Positions 34,535 through 44,046 of a stretch of DNA of 64,000 nucleotides are shown in pieces. The stretch's first letter is position 1; every line of letters starts with the position of its first letter. Source of the DNA: Ostreococcus lucimarinus CCE9901 (lineage: Eukaryota > Chlorophyta > Mamiellophyceae > Mamiellales > Bathycoccaceae); assembly GCF_000092065.1 (NCBI RefSeq), contig NC_009363.1, forward strand, positions 186,001-250,000. The letters run 5' to 3'. The position numbers and the translations under genes were made by a program. The notes beneath the pieces are model-generated. The model saw nothing but the letters and a program-made list of their open reading frames with translations. It searched no databases and had not been told where the DNA came from.

Positions 34535-35701
34535 ATGTCGCGCACCGCGCGCGCGCCATCGACGCGCGTCGCGCGCGTCCCGACGACGAGAGCGTCGACA
34601 TCGCGCGCGCGCGCGTCGGCGATGCGCGACGTCGCGGGCGTGTACGCCGTCAGTGACGTGCACGTCGATCACGAGAAAAACGCCGCGTGGGTGCGCGCAC
34701 TTCGACGTCGCGATGACGTGGACGTCGCGTGCGTGTGCGGAGACGTGAGCGACGATTTAGACGCGCTCGAGGAGACGCTCGAGGGATTCAAGCGCGCGGC
34801 GTTCGCGGAGGTGTTTTATACGTTCGGAAACCACGAGCTGTGGTTGGGCGAAGCCGACGAGACGCGCGGGACGAAGGATTCCAAGGCGAAGATCGAAGAA
34901 GTGTTCGCGATGTGCGCGAGAATAGGGGTGCGGACGTCGCCGATGAAGGTTTGCGATGGGCTTTGGATCGCACCGGTGCACTCGTACCATCATAAGGCGT
35001 TCGACACCGAGCCCGAGGTCGCAGAAGCGGTGCCGCCGGTGGAGCGCGTCATGAACGATTTTCGGTTCTCGAAGTGGCCCGATGGGATGGACGATCGCGA
35101 TTCCGACGACGTCGCGCGATATTGCGATTCACTGAACGATGGCGCGGCGTGGGAGACGTTCTTGCGATCGATCGAGCGGGGCGATAGGGTCGTTAGCTTC
35201 TCCCACTTTCTTCCTCGACTCGAGCTGTTGCCGGAGAAACGCATGCTTTTTTATCCGAAACTCGCGCAAGCGAGCGGTTCGGTTCATCTGCGCAAACGCG
35301 TGGAAGAAATTAAGTCACGCATTAACGATGGTGATATGACGCACGTGTTTGGGCACACGCATTTCGGTTGGAATACGCAAATCGACGGAGTCAGATACGT
35401 CCAGGCGTCGTTGGCGACACCGAAGGAGTGGCAAAAACGCCCGCGTAGTTTAATCATAGGCAACTGGACGAACGCACAACCCGAACCTATGTGCGTATAC
35501 ACGAAAGCGCGTTCGCTGGGGGTCGTCGACGACGCGAAGGCGATGTGGAGCGAGTATTACGCGAAGAATCGTAGAACGCCGGAAGACGTCGAATTGGCGC
35601 CGCACGCGCGCGAGTTCGTTCAAAGGCGCTGGGGCGATCGTCGATTAGAGTCGAACGGCGCTGATGCGCCGTTACCAGGCGCGACGGGTCGGGTCAAGTA
35701 G
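34535..35701 (+). CDS. Calcineurin-like metallophosphoesterase
   Basis: 388 residues. The metal-binding blocks are all present: AVSDVHVDHE (about residue 38), CVCGDVSDD, TFGNHELWLG, FSHFLPR and VFGHTHFGWN (about 272). The N-terminal 30 residues are Arg/Ser/Thr/Ala-rich without acids and could be an organelle leader; MRDVAG at residue 30 is an alternative start. The substrate cannot be told from the motifs. It shares a 57-bp spacer with the ascorbate peroxidase gene, so the two are probably driven from one bidirectional promoter. It converges on the coiled-coil membrane gene, 105 bp away. Confidence 0.85.
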   Translation: MSRTARAPSTRVARVPTTRASTSRARASAMRDVAGVYAVSDVHVDHEKNAAWVRALRRRDDVDVACVCGDVSDDLDALEETLEGFKRAAFAEVFYTFGNHELWLGEADETRGTKDSKAKIEEVFAMCARIGVRTSPMKVCDGLWIAPVHSYHHKAFDTEPEVAEAVPPVERVMNDFRFSKWPDGMDDRDSDDVARYCDSLNDGAAWETFLRSIERGDRVVSFSHFLPRLELLPEKRMLFYPKLAQASGSVHLRKRVEEIKSRINDGDMTHVFGHTHFGWNTQIDGVRYVQASLATPKEWQKRPRSLIIGNWTNAQPEPMCVYTKARSLGVVDDAKAMWSEYYAKNRRTPEDVELAPHAREFVQRRWGDRRLESNGADAPLPGATGRVK

Positions 35702-35806
35702 TTTAGCATATAGCATATAGCGTTGGATGATATTTATACGTGATGTCGGTCTCGAAAATGAACAAGACGTGAAATAATGGGCGGTGGTTGGTGCTTTGGA
35801 GGGATT

Positions 35807-36556
35807 TTACGCTACGACGCGCGCCTCGCCGCCTAACAATCGTCGATGGTTGAGAACGATGTGTAGGAAATACCCAGCGAGCACGAGATTGAGCGCAGTA
35901 CACAGCGTTTGCACGCTGCGCGTCTTAAACGTCATCACAAACATCCAAAACGCGGGAATCGACGCCGCGAGCTTCTTGTCGAGCGTGTGCACGGTGTCCA
36001 TGTCGTGAAAATACAGCAACATCACCCCAAGCAGCGCGGTCGTCAAGTACACGCCCCCACTTCCCGTTTCTTCCTTGCCTTTTGAAAACTTTCCCTGTGC
36101 AAAATTCGCCGCCCGTTCGCGCTTGAGCTCGTCGCGAGTCGCGTTCAACTGCTCCCTCAACCGTTCCCGAATCTGTTCCTCTTCCTTTAATTTCGCGCAC
36201 GCCGCGATGAATTTCTCTCGTTCGATCTCCGACATCTTTCGAAACGCCTCAATCTTCTCGCTCGACGACCGCGAATACTCGCGAAATATCTCGCCGTCGT
36301 CTTTGATTTCCGCCGCGCACGCCGCCGCCAGGCTCGGCTTCAACGCCAGCGCGTACAACCCGCGCAACAGCGCCCGCACGTCCGTGCCGCGAGACATCGT
36401 CAATTCGCGCAGCATCGCGCTCGCGAGCTGCATCGGCAGCGCCGCGAACGCCGCCGCGTGCGCGACGACGCCGAGCGGAAGGACGAACAATGCCAGCGTA
36501 ATCGTTGTGCTCAGCTCTTTCGCGCGTCCGAGCGCGCGCGTCGCCGCGTCCGTCAT
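35807..36556 (-). CDS. Unrecognised membrane protein with central coiled coil
   Basis: 249 residues, family unknown. An N-terminal hydrophobic segment (TITLALFVLPLGVVAHAAAF) is followed by a charged helical region from about residue 85 to 155 (EREKFIAACAKLKEEEQIRE, LREQLNATRDELKRE) likely to be a coiled coil. Two or three closely spaced hydrophobic segments close the protein (YLTTALLGVMLLYF, IPAFWMFVMTF, TALNLVLAGYFLHIVL). The layout recalls ER or plastid-envelope tethering proteins, but that is only a resemblance. The ATG at 36556 is the first in frame; the divergent MYST gene starts 170 bp away. Confidence 0.75.
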   Translation of the reverse strand: MTDAATRALGRAKELSTTITLALFVLPLGVVAHAAAFAALPMQLASAMLRELTMSRGTDVRALLRGLYALALKPSLAAACAAEIKDDGEIFREYSRSSSEKIEAFRKMSEIEREKFIAACAKLKEEEQIRERLREQLNATRDELKRERAANFAQGKFSKGKEETGSGGVYLTTALLGVMLLYFHDMDTVHTLDKKLAASIPAFWMFVMTFKTRSVQTLCTALNLVLAGYFLHIVLNHRRLLGGEARVVA

Positions 36557-36726
36557 CGTTCGAGCGCGCTCGATTCGTGCGATCGGTGTCCTTCGTCCTT
36601 CGCGCGCGTCTCGGCGCCCGTTCGCGGCGCGCGACGCGCGTCGGGCGTCGACGCGCGTCGACGAGTAGCGCGACGGTTCAACGAGATCTGCATTCCCACG
36701 CGCGCGGGCGTCGCGGACGAGCGACG

Positions 36727-38070
36727 ATGGCGCGCGATGACGCGGGGCGGCGCAAAAGCGAGTCCACGTCCGATCGCGCGGGCGCGCTGGACGTCGGCGC
36801 GCGCGTGTGGGCGAAGGCGTCGTTCGATGAAAAACGACGGCTCGGGGAAATCGTCGACGTGCGTCGCGAGGACGGCGTCGCGGTGGCGTATTACGTGCAC
36901 TATAGCGAGTTGAATAAACGCCTGGACGCGTGGGTGCCAGTGGAGGACGTGGAGACGCGTAAGGAGGGCGAGGGCGAGGGTAAGGGCGAGGGCGGCGACG
37001 GTCGAGGCGGCGACGGCGACGGCGGCGGCGCGGGGAGCGCCGACGACGCGCTTGGGGCGCACGGTAGAGTGAACGGGAAGCAGCCGAAGACGTTGACGCG
37101 GAATTCTAAGCGGAGATATAATGAGATACACAACGTGGACGCGCCGGTGGAGGATTTGCCGCCCATGGATCAAATGTTTGAGCGCATGCACGAGGAGAAA
37201 ACAAAGGTGAAGAACGTGCACTCGATCGAGCTCGGGCGGCACGAGATGGACACGTGGTATTATTCTCCGTATCCGGATGACTTCGGAAAGTGTTCCAAGC
37301 TGTACTTGTGTCAGTATTGTTTCAAGTATATGCGAAAGGCGAAGACGTGCGTGCGGCACAAGGCGGAGTGCGAGATGAAGCATCCGCCGGGAAAGCGGGT
37401 TTATCGACATCCACAGGGCGAGGGCGAACCGTTGTTGAGCTTTTGGGAAATCGATGGCGCGCACTTCAAAATGTACTGCCAGAATTTGTGTTTGATGGCG
37501 AAACTATTCTTGGACCATAAGACGCTGTACTTTGATGTCGAACCGTTTATGTTTTACGTGCTCACTGAGTCAATGGATGGAGACGAAACGCACGATATCG
37601 TGGGTTACTTTAGCAAAGAAAAGGTTTCAGTGGACGATTACAACTTGGCGTGTATTTTGACGCTGCCGGCGTATCAACGCAAGGGATATGGCTCATTCTT
37701 AATATCGATGAGCTACGAGCTGAGTCGACGCCAAGGCGTGTACGGCACCCCCGAACGGCCGCTGTCTGATCTCGGACAAGTGAGTTATAGAAGCTATTGG
37801 AGTCGAGTCGTTTTGGACGTGCTCCACAAGCACAGAGGAAACCTCAGCGTGAAGGATCTGAGCTCGATGTTGATGTTTCGCGAGGCAGACATTGTCAGCG
37901 CGTTGCAGTCGCTCAATCTGGTCAAATACTGGAAAGGCCAGCACATCATCTCTTCTTCGCCAAAAATTGTGGAAGAACACTTGAGTAGTTTTGAAAAGAA
38001 ATCCGCTATAGCGGGTACGAGGCTCGAATTCAACCCGGAGTACTTGAATTGGACGGCGCCGCCGATGTAG
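36727..38070 (+). CDS. MYST histone acetyltransferase, Esa1/Tip60/HAM type
   Basis: 447 residues, close to Esa1 and plant HAM1/2. It begins with a Tudor-knot/chromo-barrel (VWAKASFDEKRRLGEIVDVR, YYVHYSELNKRLDAWV), then a Gly/Glu/Lys repeat linker, then the MYST domain: C2HC finger (LYLCQYCFKYMRKAKTCVRH), catalytic Cys in LACILTLPAYQ, acetyl-CoA loop QRKGYGSFLI (about residue 316) and the catalytic Glu in TPERPLSDLG. Family members acetylate histone H4 in NuA4-type complexes. The ATG at 36727 directly precedes the conserved start. The frame is open upstream to 36505 but Arg-rich. It pairs functionally with the EAF6-like gene. Confidence 0.93.
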   Translation: MARDDAGRRKSESTSDRAGALDVGARVWAKASFDEKRRLGEIVDVRREDGVAVAYYVHYSELNKRLDAWVPVEDVETRKEGEGEGKGEGGDGRGGDGDGGGAGSADDALGAHGRVNGKQPKTLTRNSKRRYNEIHNVDAPVEDLPPMDQMFERMHEEKTKVKNVHSIELGRHEMDTWYYSPYPDDFGKCSKLYLCQYCFKYMRKAKTCVRHKAECEMKHPPGKRVYRHPQGEGEPLLSFWEIDGAHFKMYCQNLCLMAKLFLDHKTLYFDVEPFMFYVLTESMDGDETHDIVGYFSKEKVSVDDYNLACILTLPAYQRKGYGSFLISMSYELSRRQGVYGTPERPLSDLGQVSYRSYWSRVVLDVLHKHRGNLSVKDLSSMLMFREADIVSALQSLNLVKYWKGQHIISSSPKIVEEHLSSFEKKSAIAGTRLEFNPEYLNWTAPPM

Positions 38071-38199
38071 CTTTTAAAAACAATACCGTGAAATGTGAGT
38101 TACAAAGACGAAATGCATTAATACAGAAAGAATTATTTTAGAATACTGCCAGACGCCAGACAAAGCACCGAGTGGTGTGCAGTGGGAACGAGAAGACAT

Positions 38200-39510
38200 C
38201 TACGATGAAATCTCGACCCGTCCCTGTCGTTGCAAGCGCCGAATGGCGCCATTTGAGACCACTGATCGAACGGCTTTGGTCGCCGACGCGGCGACCGCGG
38301 GAAGTGTGAGTGAGGATGGAGACACTCGAAGTCCGATTTTCAACGGCGACGAGTCCTCAACCGACTTCGCGCGCGTCAACTTGGCACCTCTCGGCATTGG
38401 TAGTTTCCATCTCGTGCGTAAAAGTTGCGCCTCGACGCCTTTGGCGATACTTTTTGTGACGCTATTTTGTGCATCGAGAGCTAACGACAGCGCCGACCTC
38501 CCGGTCTCCACGAGAAATCCTCCGAACGAAAGCACTTCGCGAACGATGGGGACGTTTTCGGAAGTTCCCGCCACGACGCCCGATCCCCACGTCACGAATC
38601 GTTTAGCCGGAACAAATGGCATGAAGCGAGTGCCCATGCCGAACATGAGCGTCGCGCTGGCGAATCGCCCCGCCTTGTTCCAATTTTCTACGTTCTCGAC
38701 GTCCGTCAAAGCCTTGGTTAACCACAGGTGATGCTCCCAAATTCGTCCCTTATTCTCCTCTAGTCTCTTCATGATGCCGTGCTTCACAAACTTACTGCTC
38801 ACCGCGGTTTCTCGCGTCAAGTAGTAGCACAAGTCGTTGAGGTAATGCCGGCAATCGTTCACGTGTAACTCGTACACCATGTCGCGAGCGTCGTTGAAAC
38901 CGCGAATATCGTCGAGCGACAAGTGTGTCGTCCCCACGAGATATGCTCCATCGGGTAACGAACGCACTTTGTGATCTCTAATCTCCCCCTGTACGCACGA
39001 CGACTTCCTTCGCGCTCTGTGCCTGCCCACGCGACCTCTCGTCATCGCGTACACCGTTTCCCGCGCGCCTTGTTCGCTCGATCTCAGCGTCTTCCCGCCC
39101 GCCAGCGCCAACCAACGATCGTGCACGTCTCCACCCACCGGTCCGAAATCAAACTGTCGCATCTCACCCGTTTTCAAATCTCTGTACACCAGCATGAAGT
39201 GCGCCACGCCCGCTGTCAACAGCGCCTCTCTCGCGCCTCGCGGCAACGCCGAGAATATCCCCTTCCCCCACTCTTGAAACGGTCGACTCACGCAGTACAC
39301 CTCCGCCTCCTTCGTCCCCGAGCGTTCGCGCGCTTCGAGTTCGTCATCGATCGCCTTATCTTTCTCGCTCGCGAATCCCAACCGCCGCGCCGTCGGTCGT
39401 CGTCGGTCGTCGCTCTTTCCCGAGAGACCCGCGCTCGTCGCGACTTTCCCTCGCCTCGCGCCGGGGAACAGCGGTTCGCGCGTCTCGCGCGTCGGCGACG
39501 CGTGCGTCAT
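38200..39510 (-). CDS. Unrecognised protein with possible permuted papain-like (His...Cys) core
   Basis: 436 residues, family not recognised with certainty. The middle holds GVAHFMLVYRDLKTGEMRQF (His at about 104) and, further on, MVYELHVNDCRHYLNDLCYY (Cys at about 219). A His preceding a Cys in such strand-helix settings is the arrangement of PPPDE/LRAT/NlpC-P60 permuted papain-like folds; YLVGTTHLSLDDIRGFNDAR in between fits that idea. The C-terminal 150 residues have weak hydrophobic stretches and a basic tail. The N terminus is Arg/Thr-rich and may be disordered or a leader. The ATG at 39510 (MTHASPTRE) is chosen over the open upstream frame, which is Arg/Ala low complexity. Confidence 0.72.
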   Translation of the reverse strand: MTHASPTRETREPLFPGARRGKVATSAGLSGKSDDRRRPTARRLGFASEKDKAIDDELEARERSGTKEAEVYCVSRPFQEWGKGIFSALPRGAREALLTAGVAHFMLVYRDLKTGEMRQFDFGPVGGDVHDRWLALAGGKTLRSSEQGARETVYAMTRGRVGRHRARRKSSCVQGEIRDHKVRSLPDGAYLVGTTHLSLDDIRGFNDARDMVYELHVNDCRHYLNDLCYYLTRETAVSSKFVKHGIMKRLEENKGRIWEHHLWLTKALTDVENVENWNKAGRFASATLMFGMGTRFMPFVPAKRFVTWGSGVVAGTSENVPIVREVLSFGGFLVETGRSALSLALDAQNSVTKSIAKGVEAQLLRTRWKLPMPRGAKLTRAKSVEDSSPLKIGLRVSPSSLTLPAVAASATKAVRSVVSNGAIRRLQRQGRVEISS

Positions 39511-39836
39511 GATCGTCGCCTTCCCCGCGCCGGTTTCGCGCGCGGTCGCTCGCGCGTCGTCTCGCGCGCGCGCGCAAGATGCGTTGCGTCGGCTCGATCG
39601 ATCGCTTTCTGCGTCCAGGTCAACGCGCGTCGCGCCTCGGCGTCGCGGTCTTCGCCGCGCGCGCGCGCGGTCTTCGCCGCGCGCGGTCTTCGCCGCCGTC
39701 GCCTCGCCGCGCGTCCGTCGCCGCGCGTCGCGGTCTGCGACGCGCGCGTCGAAAGTTCTCGATGCGCCGCGACTCGTGGCTACGGTGCGATCTAAAATGA
39801 TTATTGATACACTATTGATTCCTAAAGCACAACGTA
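39511..39836. other. Spacer with no gene seen
   Basis: 326 bp between the start of the 436-aa gene (-) and the stop of the coiled-coil gene (-). It is mostly CG-rich with imperfect repeats such as TCTTCGCCGCGCG near 39650-39700, becoming AT-rich at 39790-39835, which is probably the terminator region of the gene upstream. Long open frames here are Arg/Ala low complexity. No RNA gene was recognised. Confidence 0.5.
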
Positions 39837-40469
39837 TCACGTCGCCGCGCGTTCGCGGCGGCGACGGTCGACGAGCGCGCGCGCGTCCTCGACGAGCGCG
39901 AAAGCGTCCGATGCGAATGCTTCCAACACCCGGTTCCGTCTGGCGGCTTCGTTCGCCTCTTCGGCGAGGGCGGCGCCTTCGGCCGCGTACTGTCTCAACA
40001 ACCCGTCCGCGTCGTCGCAGCGCCGCCTCAACAGCGCCTCCTCCGTGATCCGCGACGCGTCCTCGCCGCCGACTGGCGTCTCTACGGATTCCTCGCGCGC
40101 GCGCGGGGCGACCGCGCGCTCGAGCGAGCGCAACGCGTCGTCGCGTTCGCGCTCCGCGACGCGCGCTCGCTCTCCGAGCCGTCTCGTCTCAGCCTCGAAA
40201 GCCGCTCGAATCCCCGCCGTCGCGTCGGTGTTCGACGTCGACGTCGACGTCGTCGCGCGTTCGACGCGCGCGCGCAGCTCATCGATCGTTCGCGCGTCCT
40301 CCTCCGACTTTCGCTCGACTTGCTCGAGTCTCGATTTCATCGCGCCTAATTCTGCAGTCGCCGTTTCCGCGTACGCCATCGCCGCCGCCGTCGCGCGTCG
40401 CAGCGCACCGCGCAGACGCGCTATTTCTTCGTCTTTATCGTCGTCGCCGCGCGCCATCGCGCCCGCCAT
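39837..40469 (-). CDS. Unrecognised coiled-coil protein
   Basis: 210 residues, nearly all predicted helix. Heptad-rich stretches are visible (IARLRGALRRATAAAMAYAE, LGAMKSRLEQVERKSEEDA, TRRLGERARVAERERDDAL), with a short Ser/Thr linker (TTSTSTSNTD) in the middle. No membrane segment, enzyme motif or signal. The start at 40469 (MAGAMARGDDD) is the first ATG that skips the Arg/His low-complexity upstream frame; an ATG four codons on is equally possible. The divergent partner starts only 81 bp away at 40551. Confidence 0.65.
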   Translation of the reverse strand: MAGAMARGDDDKDEEIARLRGALRRATAAAMAYAETATAELGAMKSRLEQVERKSEEDARTIDELRARVERATTSTSTSNTDATAGIRAAFEAETRRLGERARVAERERDDALRSLERAVAPRAREESVETPVGGEDASRITEEALLRRRCDDADGLLRQYAAEGAALAEEANEAARRNRVLEAFASDAFALVEDARALVDRRRRERAAT

Positions 40470-40550
40470 CGCGCGTCGGTGTGCGGATAGAATTTTCGCG
40501 CCAAAAGCGTTGACATCTTCGCGGTGAACACGCGTCACATCGCGAACGAG

Positions 40551-41975
40551 ATGCCGGGCGGTGCGGAGGACGCCGCGTGCGCCGCGACGCGCGTGCGCGG
40601 TGAACTTAACGCCTCGTGGCCGCGCGGAAGAACGCCCGCGAGCGGGTCGACGCCGCTCGTCGCGCTCGCGAAGAATATGTCCTCGGTGCTTCAACATTTT
40701 GAAGCGGTGAAGACGACGGATGCCGACGACGAGACGACGCAGGTGGCTTCGCTGCGCGCGTTTAGCGAGCGAGAGGTCGTGGTGGATGTGTACGATCGAT
40801 CGGGCGGGGCGACGCGAGCGGTGCGTGAGAAGTTGGGCGCGGTGGGCGGGACGCGGGTGCGGGAAGCCAGAGACGCGAGCGGCGACGGCGACGTCGGGTT
40901 GGTCGTCGTCGACGGGCAGGAAGAAGAGAGTTTCGAAGCGATCGGCAAAATTTTGAAGCAGTCAGGCGTGGCGTCGACGCGAGTGATCGTGCTCGTGTAT
41001 GGGGCGGCGGTGGGGACATTGGAGGAGGCGCGAGCGCGAGCGGCGCGAGAGACGCGAGCGCCGATTGAAAACGTCTTTGCGACGTTTGGGATTTTAGACG
41101 AGTCGACGAGCGAGCGGTTGGATTCGTTGTTGAAGAATCCTCCGCTAAGATCGACGTTGGAGACGTCCGCTGAAGTGAGAGTGTCTGTGCCAGAACCGGT
41201 GTCGGCGTTCGCCTTGGACGACGAAGACGAAGACGAAGACGAAGGTTTGACTTCGATCGCGTTGTCGGACGCGAAGGTCGAGCGTGAAGAATGGGAAACG
41301 ATCGTTCGTGAACACGCGGAGCGATGCTTCGAAGATGCCGTCGACGCCACTATGGAGCAGACGCGACAGTTTTGCTTGCGACGCGCGGAAAAGTTGGCTT
41401 TGCAGTACGAACCGCTGCGTAGTTCTTTATATCAACGGATTAGAGGCGAGCGTTCGAAGACAAAAATCGTGGAGCCGTCGATACAGGCTCGCGTGGCGCC
41501 GCCATCGCAATACGTCGAAGAAATGACGACGACACGTCCGTATAAATTGAATTCCGCGGCGTCGCAACCACTCGGTATCGATATGATCAAGCTTCAATCA
41601 GTGGCGATTTCTGGTGTCGAGCAAGGCGCCGTCGTTGCGTCGCAGGCGGCTGAAAAGGTTGGCTCGTTCCTCAACTGGATCGTAAGCGAGAATGAAGAGA
41701 GCGAGGACGAGCGTAGACGACGAGTTGAGCACGAGCGCGTCTGGCACGAAAGGCGCCAAAAGTTGTGGGATGCCGAGCGCGCGCAACGTGTGGAGACGCA
41801 AAACCGAGGCAAACACTCACCGACGGCGTCCTTCGTCGAAACGACGTCCAAGCTCGTAGACATCATAGACGGTTCGCTTGGCGGCGAATCTCAGCTCGAT
41901 CAAGCCAACGCGAGGATTCGCGCGCTCGAGGCTGCCCTCGCGCGATACGACCCGTCGCACGAGCTGTTGCGCTAA
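40551..41975 (+). CDS. Unrecognised 474-aa protein
   Basis: Family unknown. The N-terminal 200 residues look like an alpha/beta (Rossmann-like) domain: EVVVDVYDRSGGATRAVREK, DVGLVVVDGQEEESFEAIGK and TRVIVLVYGAAVGTLEEARA, without a P-loop. An acidic run DDEDEDEDEG separates it from a helical half with EREEWETIVREHAERCFEDA and LALQYEPLRSSLYQRI. The C-terminal part is strongly charged coiled coil (RRRVEHERVWHERRQKLWDA) and ends with a short predicted coil (ANARIRALEAALARYD). The ATG at 40677 (MSSVLQHFEAV) is an alternative start that skips 42 less-ordered residues. It converges on COMMD4 with a 36-bp gap. Confidence 0.75.
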   Translation: MPGGAEDAACAATRVRGELNASWPRGRTPASGSTPLVALAKNMSSVLQHFEAVKTTDADDETTQVASLRAFSEREVVVDVYDRSGGATRAVREKLGAVGGTRVREARDASGDGDVGLVVVDGQEEESFEAIGKILKQSGVASTRVIVLVYGAAVGTLEEARARAARETRAPIENVFATFGILDESTSERLDSLLKNPPLRSTLETSAEVRVSVPEPVSAFALDDEDEDEDEGLTSIALSDAKVEREEWETIVREHAERCFEDAVDATMEQTRQFCLRRAEKLALQYEPLRSSLYQRIRGERSKTKIVEPSIQARVAPPSQYVEEMTTTRPYKLNSAASQPLGIDMIKLQSVAISGVEQGAVVASQAAEKVGSFLNWIVSENEESEDERRRRVEHERVWHERRQKLWDAERAQRVETQNRGKHSPTASFVETTSKLVDIIDGSLGGESQLDQANARIRALEAALARYDPSHELLR

Positions 41976-42011
41976 ACTAGTATTTGTATTTAACATCCGC
42001 CCGCTTTGCTA

Positions 42012-42683
42012 CTACGTGTCGTCATCCATCAACGCCCGCACCGCCTTCAACTCGCTCAACAACACGCGAAACTTCTCCTCACTCATCTCCATATCCAAGC
42101 GTCCATCATCTACCGTATCCAACGTCAATCGCACCCCCAAGCTGTCTCCCGGCGCTCGATTCTCGTCATCGCCGTCGCTGCTTCCAAACGTCACTCCCCA
42201 CCCTAAATCCCTCAGCCCATTCACTCGCACCGTGGCTCCGAGCGCGGCTCGCCGTAACCCATCTCTGTCTTTCCCATACGACTTACACATCGCCTCGGCG
42301 TGCTCTTTCGGCAATCCAAGCTGCTCGAGCTCCCGACCCAGCGTCGTTTCGTCGACGTCGAAGCGCGTGGCGTTCGCGATCGCGTATTCCAACGCTGCCA
42401 CCACCGCTTCCGCGTCCTCGGGCGTGATGGCGTCGTCGACAACTTTGCGGAACTTGGAGTAATCGACCTGCACGCGCGGCGTCTCCGCGGGTGCCGTCGC
42501 GTCGTTGTCGTCGGTCGATTTCAATGTCCCGAACGGTTGCGCATTCGACGCCGCTGACGCGCGAACGGCGACCAAGTGCGAGCACAACAGGCGGACGCGC
42601 ACGCTGGAAAGCTTGGAGACGGTGAAGATCTCGGCGAGGAACCAATCTGGGGCGTCGCGGTCGCCGAAGATTTTAAACTTCAT
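42012..42683 (-). CDS. COMM domain protein, COMMD4-like
   Basis: 223 residues. The start is diagnostic of COMMD4: MKFKIFGDRDAPDWFLAEI then KLSSVRVRLLCSHLV. Further matches are DYSKFRKVVDD, LGRELEQLGLPKEHAEAMCK and the COMM domain at the C terminus (GLRDLGWGVTFGSS to EEKFRVLLSELKAVRALM). In animals COMMD proteins form the Commander/CCC complex that recycles endosomal cargo with retriever. About 40 residues (ASAASNAQPFGTLKSTDDND region) are an insert relative to the human protein. The ATG at 42683 is the first codon of the conserved start. Confidence 0.9.
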   Translation of the reverse strand: MKFKIFGDRDAPDWFLAEIFTVSKLSSVRVRLLCSHLVAVRASAASNAQPFGTLKSTDDNDATAPAETPRVQVDYSKFRKVVDDAITPEDAEAVVAALEYAIANATRFDVDETTLGRELEQLGLPKEHAEAMCKSYGKDRDGLRRAALGATVRVNGLRDLGWGVTFGSSDGDDENRAPGDSLGVRLTLDTVDDGRLDMEMSEEKFRVLLSELKAVRALMDDDT

Positions 42684-42727
42684 CGCGCCGACGAATGCGG
42701 GCGAGCGACGCGACGTTCACTACAAAG

Positions 42728-43903
42728 TTATGCTAATTTACCTTTTGAATCCTTCGAATCGACGTCGCCGATGGATTCTAAAATCTCACGCGTCTTTTCG
42801 AGCAAATCGTACATGTTCTCGCCCGCGTCCGCGCGGCGCGCGCGCTTGGGACCGATGACGTCGAGCGCGGCGTAGGCGAGCGTCGGGAAGAAACGCACGC
42901 AATACGTCAACGCCATGATGGGCTGTGGCGCCAAGACGAGCTCGTCGACGTCGGCGAGCGCAGAGCGTACGATGCGCGCGGCGACGTAATCGACGTTCAT
43001 GCGACCTTTCGTGGACGGCGGTCGCGCGGCCGTTCGCGAAATTGCCGTTTTTGACGCGCTCGGCGACGGCGTGGAATCCGCCATATTCTTGCGAAATATG
43101 ACGCGCTCTTGGCCGTTCATCCCCGTCGCGATCGGACCTGGGTACACACACACCACCTTCACGCCCGTGTTCGCGATTTCAGAGCGCAACGAGTTTAAAA
43201 ACGCAGCATACGCCGATTTCGCCGCGGCGTACACGGACTGGCCCGGCGCCGGAACTTTGCTCGCGACGCTACACACGCCGACAATCTTCGGCGCGATCGA
43301 GCCCGCCTTTCGCCGACGCGCCGCGGCGACCATTCGCTTCGCGACTTCCTTCGTCAGAGAAATCGCCCCGATCGCGTTTAATTGAAACAACGCCTTGTCC
43401 ACGTCTTCGTCGTCGCCCGCCAAAGCGCTGCACGCCTGCGACCCGCCCGCGGCGTTCACGAACACATCCACCGTCCCACCCGCCGCCTCGAACGCCCTCT
43501 CGCACGCTTCGCTCAGCTCGCTCCGCGTTCCGCACACGTCAAACACCACGCATTTCGCGCTCGCCGCTCCCAACCGCGCGCACTCCTCCGCGACTTCCGC
43601 GCACCGCTCGGCGCGTCGTCCCGACACCACCACCCTCGCCCCGAGTCTCGCGCACGCGCGCGCCGTCGCCTCTCCGAGCCCCTGCGACGCCCCCGTGATC
43701 CACACCGCGCGTCCTCGAAGCGCGCGCGCCGGTCCCCGTCGCGCCGTCGCCCGCGCGACGACCGCGCGCGCCAGCCACGCGAGCGCGAGCGCGAGCGCGA
43801 GCGCGACGCGACGCCGCGCGCGCGCGAGCGCGACGACCGCGACGACGGGCGCGAGCTCGCGCGCGATCGCCGCGCGACGTCCAGCGCGCGCGAACGCCGA
43901 CAT
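42728..43903 (-). CDS. Short-chain dehydrogenase/reductase, DHRS7-like, membrane-anchored
   Basis: 391 residues. A hydrophobic N-terminal segment (VALALALALAWLARAVV) likely anchors the enzyme, probably in the ER. The classical SDR motifs follow: TGASQGLG (about residue 70) for the cofactor, VDVFVNAAGG, the Ser in VGVCSVASKV and the catalytic YAAAK (about 224), then YPGPIATGMNG. A second hydrophobic region (PIMALTYCVRFFPTLAYAAL) near the C terminus and the tail RARRADAG fit DHRS7/DHRS7B or ketodihydrosphingosine reductase relatives. The substrate (steroid, retinoid, lipid) cannot be decided. The first 60 residues are very CG-rich and low complexity. Confidence 0.85.
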   Translation of the reverse strand: MSAFARAGRRAAIARELAPVVAVVALARARRRVALALALALAWLARAVVARATARRGPARALRGRAVWITGASQGLGEATARACARLGARVVVSGRRAERCAEVAEECARLGAASAKCVVFDVCGTRSELSEACERAFEAAGGTVDVFVNAAGGSQACSALAGDDEDVDKALFQLNAIGAISLTKEVAKRMVAAARRRKAGSIAPKIVGVCSVASKVPAPGQSVYAAAKSAYAAFLNSLRSEIANTGVKVVCVYPGPIATGMNGQERVIFRKNMADSTPSPSASKTAISRTAARPPSTKGRMNVDYVAARIVRSALADVDELVLAPQPIMALTYCVRFFPTLAYAALDVIGPKRARRADAGENMYDLLEKTREILESIGDVDSKDSKGKLA

Positions 43904-44046
43904 CCCGCGTCGCGCGGTGCGGCTGGTCGGCGCGCGCGCGGCGAACGCGAGAGGCGAGAGGCGAAGCCGCGCGCGGTCGTTCGTGAGATTACGATCACAA
44001 GCCGTCGGACGACGAACGCGACGCGCGCGATGAAGATCGATCGCGC

